A stretch of 64,000 bases of DNA from Prorocentrum cordatum (taxonomy: Eukaryota > Sar > Dinophyceae > Prorocentrales > Prorocentraceae), in contig CAUYUJ010020593.1 of assembly GCA_963575745.1 (NCBI GenBank), forward strand, positions 204,679 through 268,678, given 5' to 3'. How positions within the stretch are numbered: position 1 is the first letter of the stretch; the number at the start of each line of letters is the position of its first letter. The position numbers were made by a program, and so were the translations under genes. Of this stretch, positions 43,160 through 53,418 are shown in pieces. The notes beneath the pieces were generated by a model that saw only the letters and a program-made list of their open reading frames with translations, was not told the origin of the DNA and made no database searches.

Positions 43160-44282
43160 TGACCGATTCAGCCCTTTGCTGGCCCGCGCCAATATGTTCG
43201 CGCATTCGCGGCGCCGCGCGCGGCGAGGGGCCGCGCAGAGTGGCTGCGAGAGGCCAGCGCACGCGCGATTCTCGGCAGCTGCCCGCGAAGCACTGCCGGC
43301 ATCCGATCCGGCGTCCGGTGCTGGGTTGAGTTCGCGAGCATAAATCTGGGCGACGCAGCGGGCCTCCTGCCGCCGGCGCTGGAGGCGCTGCTCGCGTGGA
43401 GCTTGCATTTTCGTTGCGCCGCGACCTTCGCGAATCACCTTGGCCACGTCAAGGTGGCGCGCCTGCTCGCGGGCGCATCAACGGACGCCCTTGAGCACGA
43501 GGCTTTGGACCGGGCCAAATCTGCCATTGCTAAGAGGCAGCTCCTCAGTCCGCGGCGCAAGCTTTTCTTGCGGCCCCCCGCCGTGGAGGCTCCAGCCACG
43601 CTTGCGGCAAGCAGGCCTGCTCTTGAGGTTTCCGGCAAGCCTTGGGTCCTGGCCCGCGCGTTCCTTTTGCGCGCCCCCTCGGAGGCGCCGCCGGCCACGT
43701 CCGGGGGCTGCGCGCGACAGGACAGTCATCAGTCCTGCCTTTGGTTCAGCGGCGGCCGGGTATACCTACGGCTCGCGCGGCGGAAGCATCGCCCCCAGGG
43801 CAGCTTGCTGTGGCGCTCTTGTTGGCGCCGCCGTTCTAGCGTCACAGGCCCGGCGCGCGCTCTACAGCCATGGGCCTCGCAGTTCCTTTCAGGCGCCGCG
43901 CTCTTCCCTGGCGTCGCAGCGGGAGAGGCGCTGCGCACACTGCGGGTCATGTTGTCCGCGCGGGGTTTCGCGGGCGCCCATGAGTGCCGCGTGCGACTTC
44001 CGCCGGGGGCATGCAGAGGCAAGGGCAGCGACGTGCCCGGGTTCGCGCGCGCCGCCGCGTTGCCACAGGACATTCGCAGCGAAGGCGGCAGTCTCGCGGA
44101 CACCCAAAGGCCGGCGAGTGGAGGCGCATGCGTCATTTTGGGGGCACGCGCACGGTCAGCGCGCAGCGGCGCGGCGCACCAGGCCACCCGCCTTCTTCAG
44201 GTACCTCGATCTGGAGTCACTGGGCGCTGAGGCAGCGGCCGCGGCCCACGTTGCCGCAACACCTGACGACGATTCGGATTAG
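43160..44282 (+). pseudogene. Tyrosine recombinase relic of the DIRS-like element
   Basis: The N-terminal part (frame through about 43,200-43,960) reads AEWLREASARAILGS, then RCWVEFASINLG, LLAWSLHFRCAATFANHLGH and, at the start of the catalytic domain, AFLLRAPSEAPPA. That LR-PSE box holds the first catalytic Arg. The middle continues VYLRLARRKHRPQGSLL. The second box appears in another frame as CDFRRGHAEA (around 43,990). A fragment KAGEWRR, matching the conserved Gly-Glu-Trp segment, is in the third frame (about 44,110-44,130). The C-terminus returns to the earlier frame as PPAFFRYLDLESLG, with the presumed nucleophilic Tyr, and ends with an acidic tail at a stop at 44,280-44,282. These enzymes insert the circular DNA intermediate. 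Three frames are needed to read it, so it is inactive as it stands. Confidence 0.8.
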
Positions 44283-44386
44283 GTGCTTCGCGCTGCGGTC
44301 GTCGCGTCCGTTCGGCATTGGGTGCTGCGCGCCGCCCGCGAGCTGGCGGAGGCGCGCCCAGGTGCGCACGGGTGCCGTTTGGCATT

Positions 44387-44535
44387 GGGTGCACGCACCC
44401 GTGCGCTCGGCGTCGAAGGAGGGCGCTGCTCGCCGCGCGCGGGCGAGCGGGCCACCGCCGACGCGAGCGCCGGACCCAACGTTGAGGGTGCGTCGTGCCT
44501 GGACAGGGGCGGCAGGGCCCTCCCAAGTTGCTTTG
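44387..44535 (+). repeat. DIRS-like element, split direct repeat B1
   Basis: Aligned with 44,895-45,043 at a constant offset of 508. Starts GGGTGCACGCACCCGTGCGC and ends CCCTCCCAAGTTGCTTTG. Immediately followed by A2. Confidence 0.92.
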
Positions 44536-44860
44536 CGTGCTGCGCATCGACGCGGCTCGTGGTTGCTCGCGCTCACAAAGGGCGCGGGGGGCCGTGCGTC
44601 AGGCGTGCGCGGCACAGGGTTAGCGCGCGCGGATGCGCCCGTCCAGCAGCGGGGGTGGCCTCTGGGCGCACGACGCAGCCCTGGCGCGTGAGCGCGGTTC
44701 TGCCTGGCGGTTGGCGTTGCCCGCGCAGCAGCAGCCATGCCAGGGAGGACCAGGGCGCATGGAGGGGCGGGCCGCGCCGCTCGCGGACCCTCCGTGCGCG
44801 CAGGTTGACCATATTGTGGCGCGCAGGCGGGCGCGCGCGGGTCGCGCGCGGTCGCCTTGC
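44536..44860 (+). repeat. DIRS-like element, split direct repeat A2
   Basis: Right-hand copy of A1 with no length difference over 320 bp. Located between B1 and B2; 34 bp (44,861-44,894) separate it from B2. Confidence 0.92.
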
Positions 44861-44894
44861 GCGCGTCGTCTTGCCCACCCTCACCGCCCTGTCT

Positions 44895-45043
44895 GGGTGT
44901 ACGCACCCGTGCGCTCGGCGTCGGAGGAGGGCGCCGCTCGCCGCGCGCGGGCGAGCGGGCCACCGCCGACGCGAGCGCCGCACCCAGCGTTGAGGGTGCG
45001 TCGTGCCTGGACAGGGGCGGCAGGGCCCTCCCAAGTTGCTTTG
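44895..45043 (+). repeat. DIRS-like element, split direct repeat B2
   Basis: Second B copy and presumed right end of the element. Homology with B1 stops after TTGCTTTG, exactly where A2 begins on the other side. Confidence 0.9.
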
Positions 45044-45835
45044 TGGCTAAGGGTGCAGGCTCGAGGGGGAGAGCTTCGACCCCCGATCGCTCAGTCATCG
45101 CTTGCAGGGGCCCGATGGCCCAACCCTGCTCAGGCGCGTGCGGACTTGTTACTTGAGGCCCATCTCCGCTCGATCGGCGATGTAGCATCGCCGATTCCAG
45201 CTCGATGCTTCCTCCTTGAGCTCGGGACCTCCGTGCTCTGGTTCCCTTCATCACTTGGGCCTTCGGCGGCCGTTCGGGACGATCAAGGAACCTCCAGAAC
45301 GCTCTTGGCGAGGCGCAGCCGCTGCAAGACATCCCGAGGCTGGAATGCCGCCGAGAACCAACGAAACCGTCCGAAAACCTCGAACTTCGAACCTTCGAAC
45401 GTTCCCTTCCCTTCTGGGCCGCAGGGCTCGACCTAAGCAGTGTTGTTAGTGCAGATATTGTTCTCTTGTGCCTCTGTTTCTTGTGCGTTTCGCCTCCGCT
45501 GCAAGACGCAGTCGGAGGGAAAAACGGCCCACGAAATTGCCAGAATTTAGGTCGAGGCCCCCCTGGGCCGGCCCCCCACCACCGCTGCCCCTCAAGGTCG
45601 GAGAGGACGAGGTCGATCTCGTCCGGCGGCTGGTCTGCGACGCGCCGGACCGCCTCACGGCGTCGGGCGTGCGCGCCCACTGCTCCTTCGCAGGCGGCGC
45701 CTGCACATCGAGGATCGAGTTTCGACGGTCGAGGATCGAGGACCGAACTTTCGCTAGAACTTCGAGGGACGAAGATTTAATTTCGAGGGTCGAGGATCGA
45801 GGATCGAACTTCGCTGCGGTGGATTCGCGTTGTTG
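45044..45835. other. No gene seen; GAGGATCGA repeats
   Basis: No recognisable coding. At 45,708-45,812 there are repeated GTCGAGGATCGAGGA and AACTTCG words, an irregular minisatellite of about 14 bp. A minus-strand frame of 487 codons spans 44,217-45,680 but crosses B1, A2 and B2 and is not accepted as a gene. Confidence 0.5.
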
Positions 45836-46005
45836 CGACCGGCGGCGACCCCGCCGCCGGCGTTCAACGTGGAAAAACCGCGGGCGACCCAGAATCGTTC
45901 GATGTTGAACGATCTGACGTTTGGACAACGGCTGATCATTCAAGGTTGAACGATCCCCGCGGTGTCAGAAAATTTCGCCGAAGTCGACACGAAGCGAAAC
46001 TGCCG
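45836..46005. repeat. Dispersed palindrome-rich repeat, copy 2 of 2
   Basis: Shares with 24,396-24,560 the order CCGGCGTTCAACGT, CCCAGAATCG, TTCGATGTTGAACGATCTGA, CATTCAAGGTTGAACGATCC and GCGGTGTCAG. The first palindrome has lost its right arm; the second (about 45,934-45,955) has one mismatch. Confidence 0.82.
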
Positions 46006-46444
46006 CAGAGGGTTCTCATAGAGATAATAACGGACCACAGAAGTCACAGAAGTGTTCCACAGGGGGGACGGGGAAGCCTAGACTATTCGGTCGGGCAGCG
46101 GCTTCGCCCGAGGTTCCCTCACAATTTGCAGGAATCGTGTTCTTGCCACAATGTGGGCTGCATGTGTGGTTCGGACGGCCACGACCCCTTGCAAAAATTG
46201 CTCGACGCGGGCATCCTCATATGCTCATATGTGCATATCATACTCCTGTCCCGTCTTGTTGAGGAACTCTGTCTGTGAGCATCTGGGTGTGAGAGCGAGT
46301 CAGCGCGGACGACGTGCGCGACAACAACGACAGCGTCAGCGACGACCTCAGTGACGTCCTCCTCTAGGCATCTTGCAGAAGATACTAGGGAAGCAGAAGT
46401 GGAAAAGCGAGGGAGCATTGGACTACCAAAGGGGAGAATACAGT
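46006..46444. other. No gene seen
   Basis: Unique-looking sequence. A phrase CATATGCTCATATGTGCATAT near 46,216-46,237 is a short AT-rich repeat. Nothing else is supported. Confidence 0.45.
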
Positions 46445-47090
46445 TCATCTGAGCGTGAATGGTCTGAGTGTGGGTGAGTCTGAAGCGAGCTACCCTGGTA
46501 TAGTTGAGTGTGAGCGAGTCTAGGTGTGAGCTAGTCTGAGTACGAGTGGGTCTGAATATGCGTAAGTCTGAGTATGAGTGAGTGAGCGAGAGAGAGTCTG
46601 AGCGTGGTTAAGCCTGAGTGCGAGTAGTTCTGCCAGTGCGCTGATCAGTGCGAGTCTGAATCTGGGTGGGTCTGAGGACGACTAAGTCTGGCTACGAGTG
46701 AACATGAAGGCGGGTGGGTTTGAGTGCGAGTCATCCCAGGTGTGGGTAAGTCTGAGTGTCTGTGGGAGTCTGACTATGAGTATGATGAGTATGTGTCTGA
46801 GTATGAGAGAGTCTTACTACCACTGATTTTGAGCGTACGTGAATCAGAGGATGGGGGAATATGACAGAGAGCAGTCCGAGTGTGAGCTAGTCTGGTTGGA
46901 AGTGTGCTTGTGTGAGCGAGTCTAAATTCGAGTGAATCGAAGTATGGGCGAGTCTGGGTACGAGTTTGTCTGAGTATGATGGGGTCTGAGCGTGATGAGT
47001 GAGCTTGGGTGAGGAAGAGCTATTGATAAGCAAGTAAGTCTGAGTGTAAATGGGTTTGAGTGAGGAGGAAGAGGGGGAGGTGAGTAAGTG
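46445..47090. repeat. GAGTCTGAGTATGAGT minisatellite, left block
   Basis: Irregular units of 6-10 bp built from GTGAG, GTCTGAG and TATGAGT. The same repeat resumes at 47,830 after a block of larger repeats. Confidence 0.9.
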
Positions 47091-47099
47091 AGTGAGGTT

Positions 47100-47830
47100 C
47101 GGAAGCGTCCAGGTAACACAAGTCCAAGGGGAAGCCTGGGGGTGGGGGTCGAAACAGGCAAACCGCTTGAGACATCCGAACAACATGGGGGCGAACGGGT
47201 CCGTGAAATACCCCCTGGCGGCTCCCCCATTCGGGTGTTGAAACCATCGCTTCGCCTAAGATATCCTCACAACCTGCTCTAGACGCCAGTCTGCTTCGAA
47301 CGCAACGGATGTGGGCCACGCAAGCAGGCAAACCGCTTGAGACGTCCCCACAATCTGGGCGAGAACGGGCCCGTGACATACCCCTGGGCGGCTCCCCCTT
47401 TGGGTGCTGACGCCAGCGCCTCCATGGAGACATCCTCGCAGTCTGCTCTGACGGCAAAGGGTGTGGGGCACTCAGAGAGGCAGACCGCTTGAGCCATTTC
47501 CGCAAGCTGGGCGCGAAGGGGCCCCTGAGATACCCTGCTGAAGCCACCGCCTCGCCTGAGACATCCTTCAAATCTTCTTGCTGGCCACCAAAGAGGCAAC
47601 CCGCTTGAAACATCCTCACGCACTGTGCGCGAGCGGTTCCGTGAAGTTCCCGTGGCTCCCCTCCGGGTGTTGAAACAGCCGCTTCGCTTGAGACATCCCT
47701 ACAATCTGCTGTAAAAGCAATGAGTTCTGGGGCACCCAAACAGGCAACACGCCTGAGACATACCTCCGGGCGGCTCCCCCTTGGGGTGTTGACGCCAGCG
47801 TTTCCACGGAGACATCCTCACAGTCTGCGT
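47100..47830. repeat. ~140-145-bp tandem repeat embedded in the minisatellite
   Basis: About five units with GCAAACCGCTTGAGACATCC, CGGGCCCGTGACATACCCC, GGCGGCTCCCCC and GGGTGTTGA-(A/G)CC. GCTTGAGACATCC resembles the core of the satellites at 17.5 and 57 kb (GCCTGAGACATCCTCGCAA), which may indicate distant relationship. Confidence 0.85.
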
Positions 47831-48060
47831 GCGTGAGTGCTTATGTGTATGGGTCAGTCTGATTGAAGAAGTGATACGACTGAGTTTGAGTAGTGAAGAG
47901 CGAGCCTGAGCACGAGTGAGTCTGATTAGGAGTGAATATGAGTATGAGCGAGTCTGAGTACGAGTGAGTCTAAGTATGAGTTAGTCCTGAGTACGAGTTA
48001 GTCTGAGTATGAGCGGGTCTGAGTGCGAGCAAATCTGAGTGTGATGAATGAGCGTGAGTG
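47831..48060. repeat. GAGTCTGAGTATGAGT minisatellite, right block
   Basis: Same unit as the left block (GAGTGAGTCTGAGTATGAG). Ends near GTGAGACCGAGGAGAAGGAGG. Confidence 0.88.
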
Positions 48061-48509
48061 TGAGCGTGAGACCGAGGAGAAGGAGGCAGGTTAGGGGGGA
48101 GTCGACGCGGATTGAGTAATAGCAAGTGCCCCATCTTAGGATAGTTGGAAATTAAGTTACGGAGCACATGGCCGTGCTCTTTCTTGTTTGTTTTATCGCC
48201 GATAGATTCCTCGACCCGCCTCCTCACCTTTATTGATGCTAGGGTTCCCTTATGGGGTGATTATGTTAGGTTTCTGGCTTTCTTAGCCCTTCAGGCATCG
48301 CCGCCGCGTCGAAACAGCCAGGCTCCCATGTAAAGTCTAAACGATTCGCGTATTCGAACCAGCACATCCAGGAACGAAGCCCAGAAGTGTACAGGCGGCT
48401 CCTCGTCGCCACGGCTGATTTCCATTCGAAGTTCTGGTGGAAGCCTATATTCGGAGCGATCCATGGTTCCGTTTCCCAGGGTCGCCGTGAATCAAGGAAC
48501 GACCATTTG
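48061..48509. other. No gene seen
   Basis: Sequence of ordinary complexity. No frame with recognisable similarity and no internal repeats noticed. Confidence 0.4.
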
Positions 48510-48661
48510 CATAAACATACATTGTCGGAGTCCCGCGCTGATCGCTTGGATCGGCGATGACCTCCCTTTCCTGGCGCGCCTCCAGCGCCAGCGGCGGCGC
48601 CAGAGGCGCCGCCAGGGAGTTCAGCGTCGATCCAAGAAGTCCGCGCGGACCTTCGAACATT
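48510..48661. mobile_element. Foldback element, family of four, copy 1
   Basis: Left side CATAAACATACATTGTCGGA, CCGCGCTGATCGCTTGGATC, GGCGATGACCTCCC. Right side, reverse-complemented, AATGTTCGAAGGTCCGCGCG, GACTTCTTGGATCG, ACGCTGAACTCCCTGG. The apex is GC-rich (CAGCGCCAGCGGCGGCGCC). No coding capacity. Shares arm sequence with 50,332, 60,463 and 62,511. Confidence 0.78.
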
Positions 48662-48889
48662 TCTGTTTATTTCATCCATTCTCTTCCGAACAATACGAAT
48701 GTCACCCGATGCAAGTAATGTTCATGTTAGTCCCAAACATCTTGTGGTGTTGGGTCCTCGTTTTGAAGAGACGTGCCCCGCGTTCTCCTCTCCTCTCCTC
48801 CTCCCACCCCCCCTCCTCCCTCCTCACATTCCTGAATCTGCTCTCCGAAAGCCGTCATTTTCACAATCCTCACCCTCATTTTACCCCTC
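48662..48889. other. No gene seen; pyrimidine-rich patch
   Basis: A CTCCTCTCCTCCTCCCACCC patch lies near 48,790-48,830. Confidence 0.4.
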
Positions 48890-50055
48890 ACACGGTTCGT
48901 TGCCATATAGGGAGCTCAACCGATGGCCCCAGTGGCAGGGTCTGCCAGCCACCGCCGCCTCATTTTGGCGCATTTTGCACGCGGTTCGCGGGTCACATAG
49001 GGAGTTCCACCGAAAGATTCGGTGGGAGGGTCCGCATGGCACCGCCGCCCCATTTTGGCGCACCCTTCACACGGTTCGTGGCCCCATAGGGAGTTCCGCC
49101 GAAGGCCCCAGTGGGAGGTCCGCATGGCACCGCCGCCCCATGTTGGCACACCTTTCACACGGTACGTGGCCCCAGAGTTGCACCGAAGGCCCCAGTCAGA
49201 GGGTCCGCATGGCACCGCCGCCCAATTTTGGCGCACTTTTCACATGGTTCGCTCCACCGAAGTCCCCAGTGGGAGGGTCCGCATGGCACCGCCGCCACAT
49301 GTTGGTTCACCCTTCACACGGTTCGTGGCCCCATAGGAAGCTTCACCGAAGGCACCAGACACGGTTCGTGGGTCCAATAGGGGCTCCACCGAAAGCCCCA
49401 GTGGGAGGGTCCGCATGCCATTGCCGCTTCATTTTGGCGGACTTTGCACGCGGTTCGCGGGTCACACAGGGAGTTCCACCGAAGACCCCAGTGGGAGGGT
49501 CAGCATGGCATTGCCGCTTCATTTTGGCACACCTCTCACACGGTTCGTGGCCCCATAGGGAGCTCCGCCGAAGGCCCAAGTAGCATGGCCCACATGGTGG
49601 CGCCGCCCCATTTCGGCGCACTTTTCACACGGCTCGTGGCCCCATATAGGGAGCTCCACCGAAAGCCCCAGTCAGAGGGTCCGCAAGGCACCGCCGCCCC
49701 ATTTTGGCGCACCCCTCACACGGTTCGTGGCCCCATAGGGAGCTCCGCCGAAGGCCCAAGTGGGAGGTTTGCATGGCACCGCCGCCCCATGTTGGCACAC
49801 CTTTTACACAGTTCGTGGCCCCAGATCTCCACTGAAGGACCCAGTTGGAGGGTCTGCTTGGCACCGCCGTCCCATTTTGGCGCACCCTTCAGACGGTTCG
49901 CTCCACCGAAGGCTTCAGTGGGAGGGTCCGCATTGCACCGCCGCCCCATTTTGGCGCACCCCTCACACGGTTCGCTGCCCCACAGGGAGCTCCATTTTGG
50001 CGCACCCCTCTCACGGGTCGTGCCCCCATAGGGAGCGCTACCGAAAGCGGCGCCG
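48890..50055. repeat. ~85-120-bp satellite, about 12 units
   Basis: Units contain CACACGGTTCGTGGCCCCAT, AGGGAGCTCCACCGAAGGCC, CCAGTGGGAGGGTCCGCATG, GCACCGCCGCCCCATTTTGG and CGCACCC. Some units are shortened: the GTGGCCCCATAGGGAG part is missing near 49,250 and 49,900. Long Arg/Pro/His-rich frames on both strands are periodicity artefacts. Confidence 0.92.
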
Positions 50056-50331
50056 CCACACGGTATTCACAATTGCACTTGGTTTTTTCGCCAGGATGCC
50101 TGTATTTCTGGTGTTCAATATCAATGGTCATGTTCTTGGTTCTTCGGGTGAAGGAGAGGGGTCCCGAGTGCAGCGGGGCCTGAAGTTTTCCGCAGCTGTT
50201 CAGGTTCTCGGGGCCCTCCCATGTCGCTTTATAGGCCCACCTCGGTTGGGCCCCTGGGGCTCTCGGAGAGCGGCGCGGGCTGAAGAGCTGGCCCCGAGGC
50301 GGGGCCACCCAAGATCGAGGAGGACAGTTGT
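50056..50331. other. Short non-repetitive interval
   Basis: Begins after the satellite with TTCACAATTGCACTTGGTTT and a pyrimidine-AG followed by an ATG at 50,097 (MPVFLVFNINGHVLGSSGEG). This could be the start of an exon, but I recognise no family and the frame runs into the foldback element. Confidence 0.25.
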
Positions 50332-50495
50332 CATGAACATGATTGTTCGGAGTTCCGCGCGGATTTCTGGGATCGTGCCTGGGCCCCCTTTGGCGGCGCC
50401 TCCGGAGCCGCCCCTGGTGCGCTGCACGCGCCAGGGAGGTGGGTCTTGTGCGGATCCAAGAGATCCACGCGGAGCTACAACAGATAATGTTCATG
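50332..50495. mobile_element. Foldback element, family of four, copy 2
   Basis: The most complete copy. Its ends are CATGAACAT (50,332) and ATGTTCATG (50,487-50,495). The left arm continues TTGTTCGGAGTTCCGCGCGG, ATTTCTGGGATCG; the right arm, reverse-complemented, reads CATGAACATTATCTGTTGTA, GCTCCGCGTGGATCTCTTGG. The middle contains CTGGGCCCCC and CGCCAGGGAGG. Confidence 0.8.
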
Positions 50496-51412
50496 TAGTG
50501 TGGTTCCTTTTCTACCGGGATAATTGGCCCGTTTCCTTCAGGACCCGTTTCTTTCATGCCCGGCGCATCGTGGCGTTGTTGCCTGGGGCGGGGGGCTTTT
50601 GGTTCGACGGGGCAGGAGGGCAACAGGAGAGGAAGATGCTGCCTCATCCGGCCTCTCCGCCGTTCGGTCGTCCCCGATTTTTTCCTCCGCCGTGTCACTT
50701 GCGTAAGCGTATCCGTCTACCCGATGTTTGGCTTTTCGCCAGGCTGGAGAGGATCGAGTGCATCAGTCCTTGGGAGAAATTTGCCCGCATCGTCAAGCGT
50801 CAAGGAGGAGGAGGAGGGTGAGGGGATGACGATGAGACGATAAGAACGACGAGGTGGGCGAGGCGAAGGGGGCGATGACAGATTTGTATAAGCGTATGCT
50901 GCCCCTCCCCAGCATAGCTTCCCGTCCTGAGCAGAGCCGCCCAGACCAGGACAGGCCCTCATCTTGCCCCCATAGGGAGATTGCAGGATGTTACAATATG
51001 GATATGTTTCGGTTCAGAAGGGGCTTTTGGTCTGTGGGGCCGCTCCTCAGATCGAGGTCGGGGACCCTACCCGTTCCCGAGACTCGCCGTGGCCAGAAAA
51101 CAGACCCTTCGTTCTGTATTCAGCGTTCCTTGTGGCAGCGCGATGTCTGCTCGCTGCTGCGTGGCCATCGCACGTCGGGTATGGGTACGAGGGAGGTCGG
51201 GATCCCACAAAAGACGTAATTACGCGCCCGAGCACGTATGAATATGGCCCCGCAGTCCGTAAGACTAGTCTCGTGATCTGAATGTTCGCGCAATGCGTAC
51301 TTTCGAAGCCAACGTGGATTCGTGCACGTGGTCGAACCAGGAGAGCGTCGCGCGCCACCGCTCCCGGGGGGCCAAGCAAGACCATTCGAGACTCCCCCCG
51401 CTCTCATTCATT
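50496..51412. other. No supported gene
   Basis: Several overlapping frames but none recognisable. An AGGAGGAGGAGGGTG tract is at 50,803-50,820. GGAGAGGAT and GAGACGAT words nearby are low complexity. Confidence 0.4.
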
Positions 51413-51618
51413 CCAGGGCTCTTTTCGATTCCTTCGATCCGATTCGATTCGATTTCCATGTCGGATTCCGATCTGGGTTCCGATTTCTCAGTGAAGGCCT
51501 TACTAACACATGCGGATCTCCGCCGTCTCGACTTCTCCCGATTCGGCTGCTGGTTTCCGCCGATCCGGTCCGTTTCGATCGTGAGCCGATTTGTCGATTT
51601 GATTCTGGGCTCTCCTGC
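51413..51618. repeat. Dispersed ~215-bp GATTCGATTC repeat, copy 2 of 3
   Basis: CCAGGGCTCTTTTCGATTCC at the left, TTGATTCTGGGCTCTCCTG at the right. Internal CGGATTCCGATCTGGGTTCC is nearly identical to copy 3. Confidence 0.85.
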
Positions 51619-53207
51619 CTCACGCTCTCTGACTTTCGGAGGTGATCGACCTCCTAGCCTGACGCATCGATCAGCGAATTGGCCGTCTTCGGCTCGCGAG
51701 AGGGCGGCGCGGCCGTCATTTTTGCGGGTCCAGGTCCTTCGGTTTCGGTCTTAGGCCAGGGGTTGACCTAACCGGTGTTTTGGCGATTTCGTGGGCCGTT
51801 TTCGTTTCGATTTCGTTTTGCGTTCAAGGCGGATTGGAGACAACACAAGGGAAAACGAAACAAAATGAAAACGGAAAACGCCGTTTAGGTTCAGCCCTGT
51901 CCCAGGCAGTTCACGCGTCCTCGCAGGGGGCACGCCGTGCGCAGCGGTGCGTCCTCGGTCCGCACCCGCTTGCAGCGGGGACGGCCGCACGGCCCGAGCT
52001 CGGCACCAGGCTGGGGGAGCGCTCCGCGCGCACGCTCTGTGGTGGTCAGTCGGATGCAACTCCTGGGAGGTCAAATTCTGATTTTGCCCTGGTCCGGAAT
52101 CCGGCTTCATCCCGCCTAATCCCGCTCAATCCCGCTTACTCCCGCTTGATCCCGCTTGATCCGGCTCAATCCCAGGCCCATTCCGGCGTAACAACCCCCC
52201 AATGGGGCTTAATCTTCTTTAATCCTTCTACGGAAACCTCACGGTAGTTGCCTTCTAAAGTTTGATCTGTGCGCACTGCGGGGCTTCCGCGGGGAGCGTC
52301 ATACATCGGAAGAGAAGGAGGTCATCATGACTGCAAAGGCCTTACGGCCAGTGCGCCGACCCTGAATGGGGACGGCGGCGACGTCGACGACGACTCTGAC
52401 GCTCTGGAGCTCTTTGTGGGGCCCTCCTGGAATCCTCTTCGGCCCTGTTGGGGGGCGTGGCGCATGGCGGGGCTATCGCAGGAAGCAGAATAGATCGGAT
52501 GAGCAGGAGGTCGTGATGATGACACGTTTCAGGAATTCCATGGTTTTCAGGACTTCCAATCTGCTTTAACATCTCAAACGGGCTTGAGAAACGAGGGCCG
52601 CTAGATACTCTGGAAATCCTGGAACGCATCAGCGAATCCGATCGTGGCATCAATATCGTCCTGACGAGCGGTTCGGGTGTGACAGTCTCATCGGCAATCG
52701 TCCTTCTTTCCCGCCCCCTTTCAGGATCCGTTTTGACCCGATCGCTCCGGCTCGATATTGATGTTGGCCGGCCCGATCCGATTCGGTTCCATTGTTTGAA
52801 TTATCTTGGTAAGGCCACACGTTTACATGACGTTGTTAGGATGCAAATTTTGGGAGGTTTAATTTTAGAACCGGCGCTGGCATATTCCTGGTCGGAAGCT
52901 GGCCTGATCTGGCTTAGTCCTGGTTCATCCGGCTTTCTCCCGCCTCATCCAGCTTAAGCCCGCTTAATCTGGCTTCATCCTGGGCTTCATCCTGCCCAAC
53001 CTGGCCCAATGGCCCCCCTATCGGACTTGATAGCCTCTCTGGCGAAGACCTCCCAGGAGTTGCCTCCTGAGCGTTGTTGTGTGCTTCCTGGTGCGGCCGA
53101 TCCTAAGCTGTTTCCGACTCCGTGCCAATGCGGCCCGACTCGACGCACATCCCGATTCAATCCGATGTCCCGACTCAGTGCGGACCGCTCATCACGTCAC
53201 CCCCACC
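51619..53207. other. No gene seen; two blocks of CCGCTTAATCC minisatellite
   Basis: 52,095-52,190 and about 52,900-52,995 consist of ATCCCGCTTAATCCCGCTC-type decamers. Each is preceded by a related segment (GGATGCAACTCCTGGGAGGT at 52,053 and GGATGCAAATTTTGGGAGGT at 52,840), so a unit of about 150-200 bp is duplicated. No frame is recognised in the interval. Confidence 0.55.
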
Positions 53208-53418
53208 TCCAGGGCTCGTTTACATTCCTCCGATTCGATTCGGTTCGTTTCGATGGCTTCCGATTTCGATTCGATTCGACTTCGGATTCCGATCTGGGTT
53301 CCGATGTCTCAGTGGCGGCCTGTGGATTCGATATCCCCCGACTCGGCTGCCGATTTTCGCCGATCCGATTCATTTCGATTGCCAGTCCGATTTCCCGATT
53401 CGATTCTGGGCTCCTCCC
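53208..53418. repeat. Dispersed ~215-bp GATTCGATTC repeat, copy 3 of 3
   Basis: CCAGGGCTCGTTTACATTCC to CGATTCGATTCTGGGCTCC. Closest to copy 2 in the CCGATCTGGGTTCCGAT block. Confidence 0.85.

Larger units (their letters stand above)
37355..45043 (+). mobile_element. DIRS-order retrotransposon with split direct repeats (A1-coding-B1-A2-B2)
   Basis: The repeats A1 (37,355-37,680) and A2 (44,536-44,860) align without gaps over 320 bp with about 20 mismatches by my count. B1 (44,387-44,535) and B2 (44,895-45,043) align over 149 bp with about 5. B1 abuts A2 directly. This A1-B1-A2-B2 layout is the split-direct-repeat arrangement of PAT-like DIRS elements, which replicate through a circular intermediate and integrate with a tyrosine recombinase instead of an integrase. 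The coding part supports it: gag-like ORF, RT with HVDD, RNase H, then tyrosine recombinase, all on the + strand. All coding parts are frameshifted. Total length is about 7.7 kb. DIRS elements make no target duplication, so borders rest on the repeats. Confidence 0.85.

Noticed and set aside
44217-45680. A 487-codon open frame on the minus strand, among the longest in the window
   Set aside because: It runs antisense through B1, A2 and B2, so it contains the same peptide segments twice. It is Arg/Pro/Ala-rich throughout and has no recognisable domain. Openness is expected where stop codons are rare because of GC content.
48699-50183. 294- and 353-codon + frames with Arg/His/Pro repeats
   Set aside because: They are contained in, or seeded by, the satellite at 48,890-50,055, with matching open frames on the other strand.
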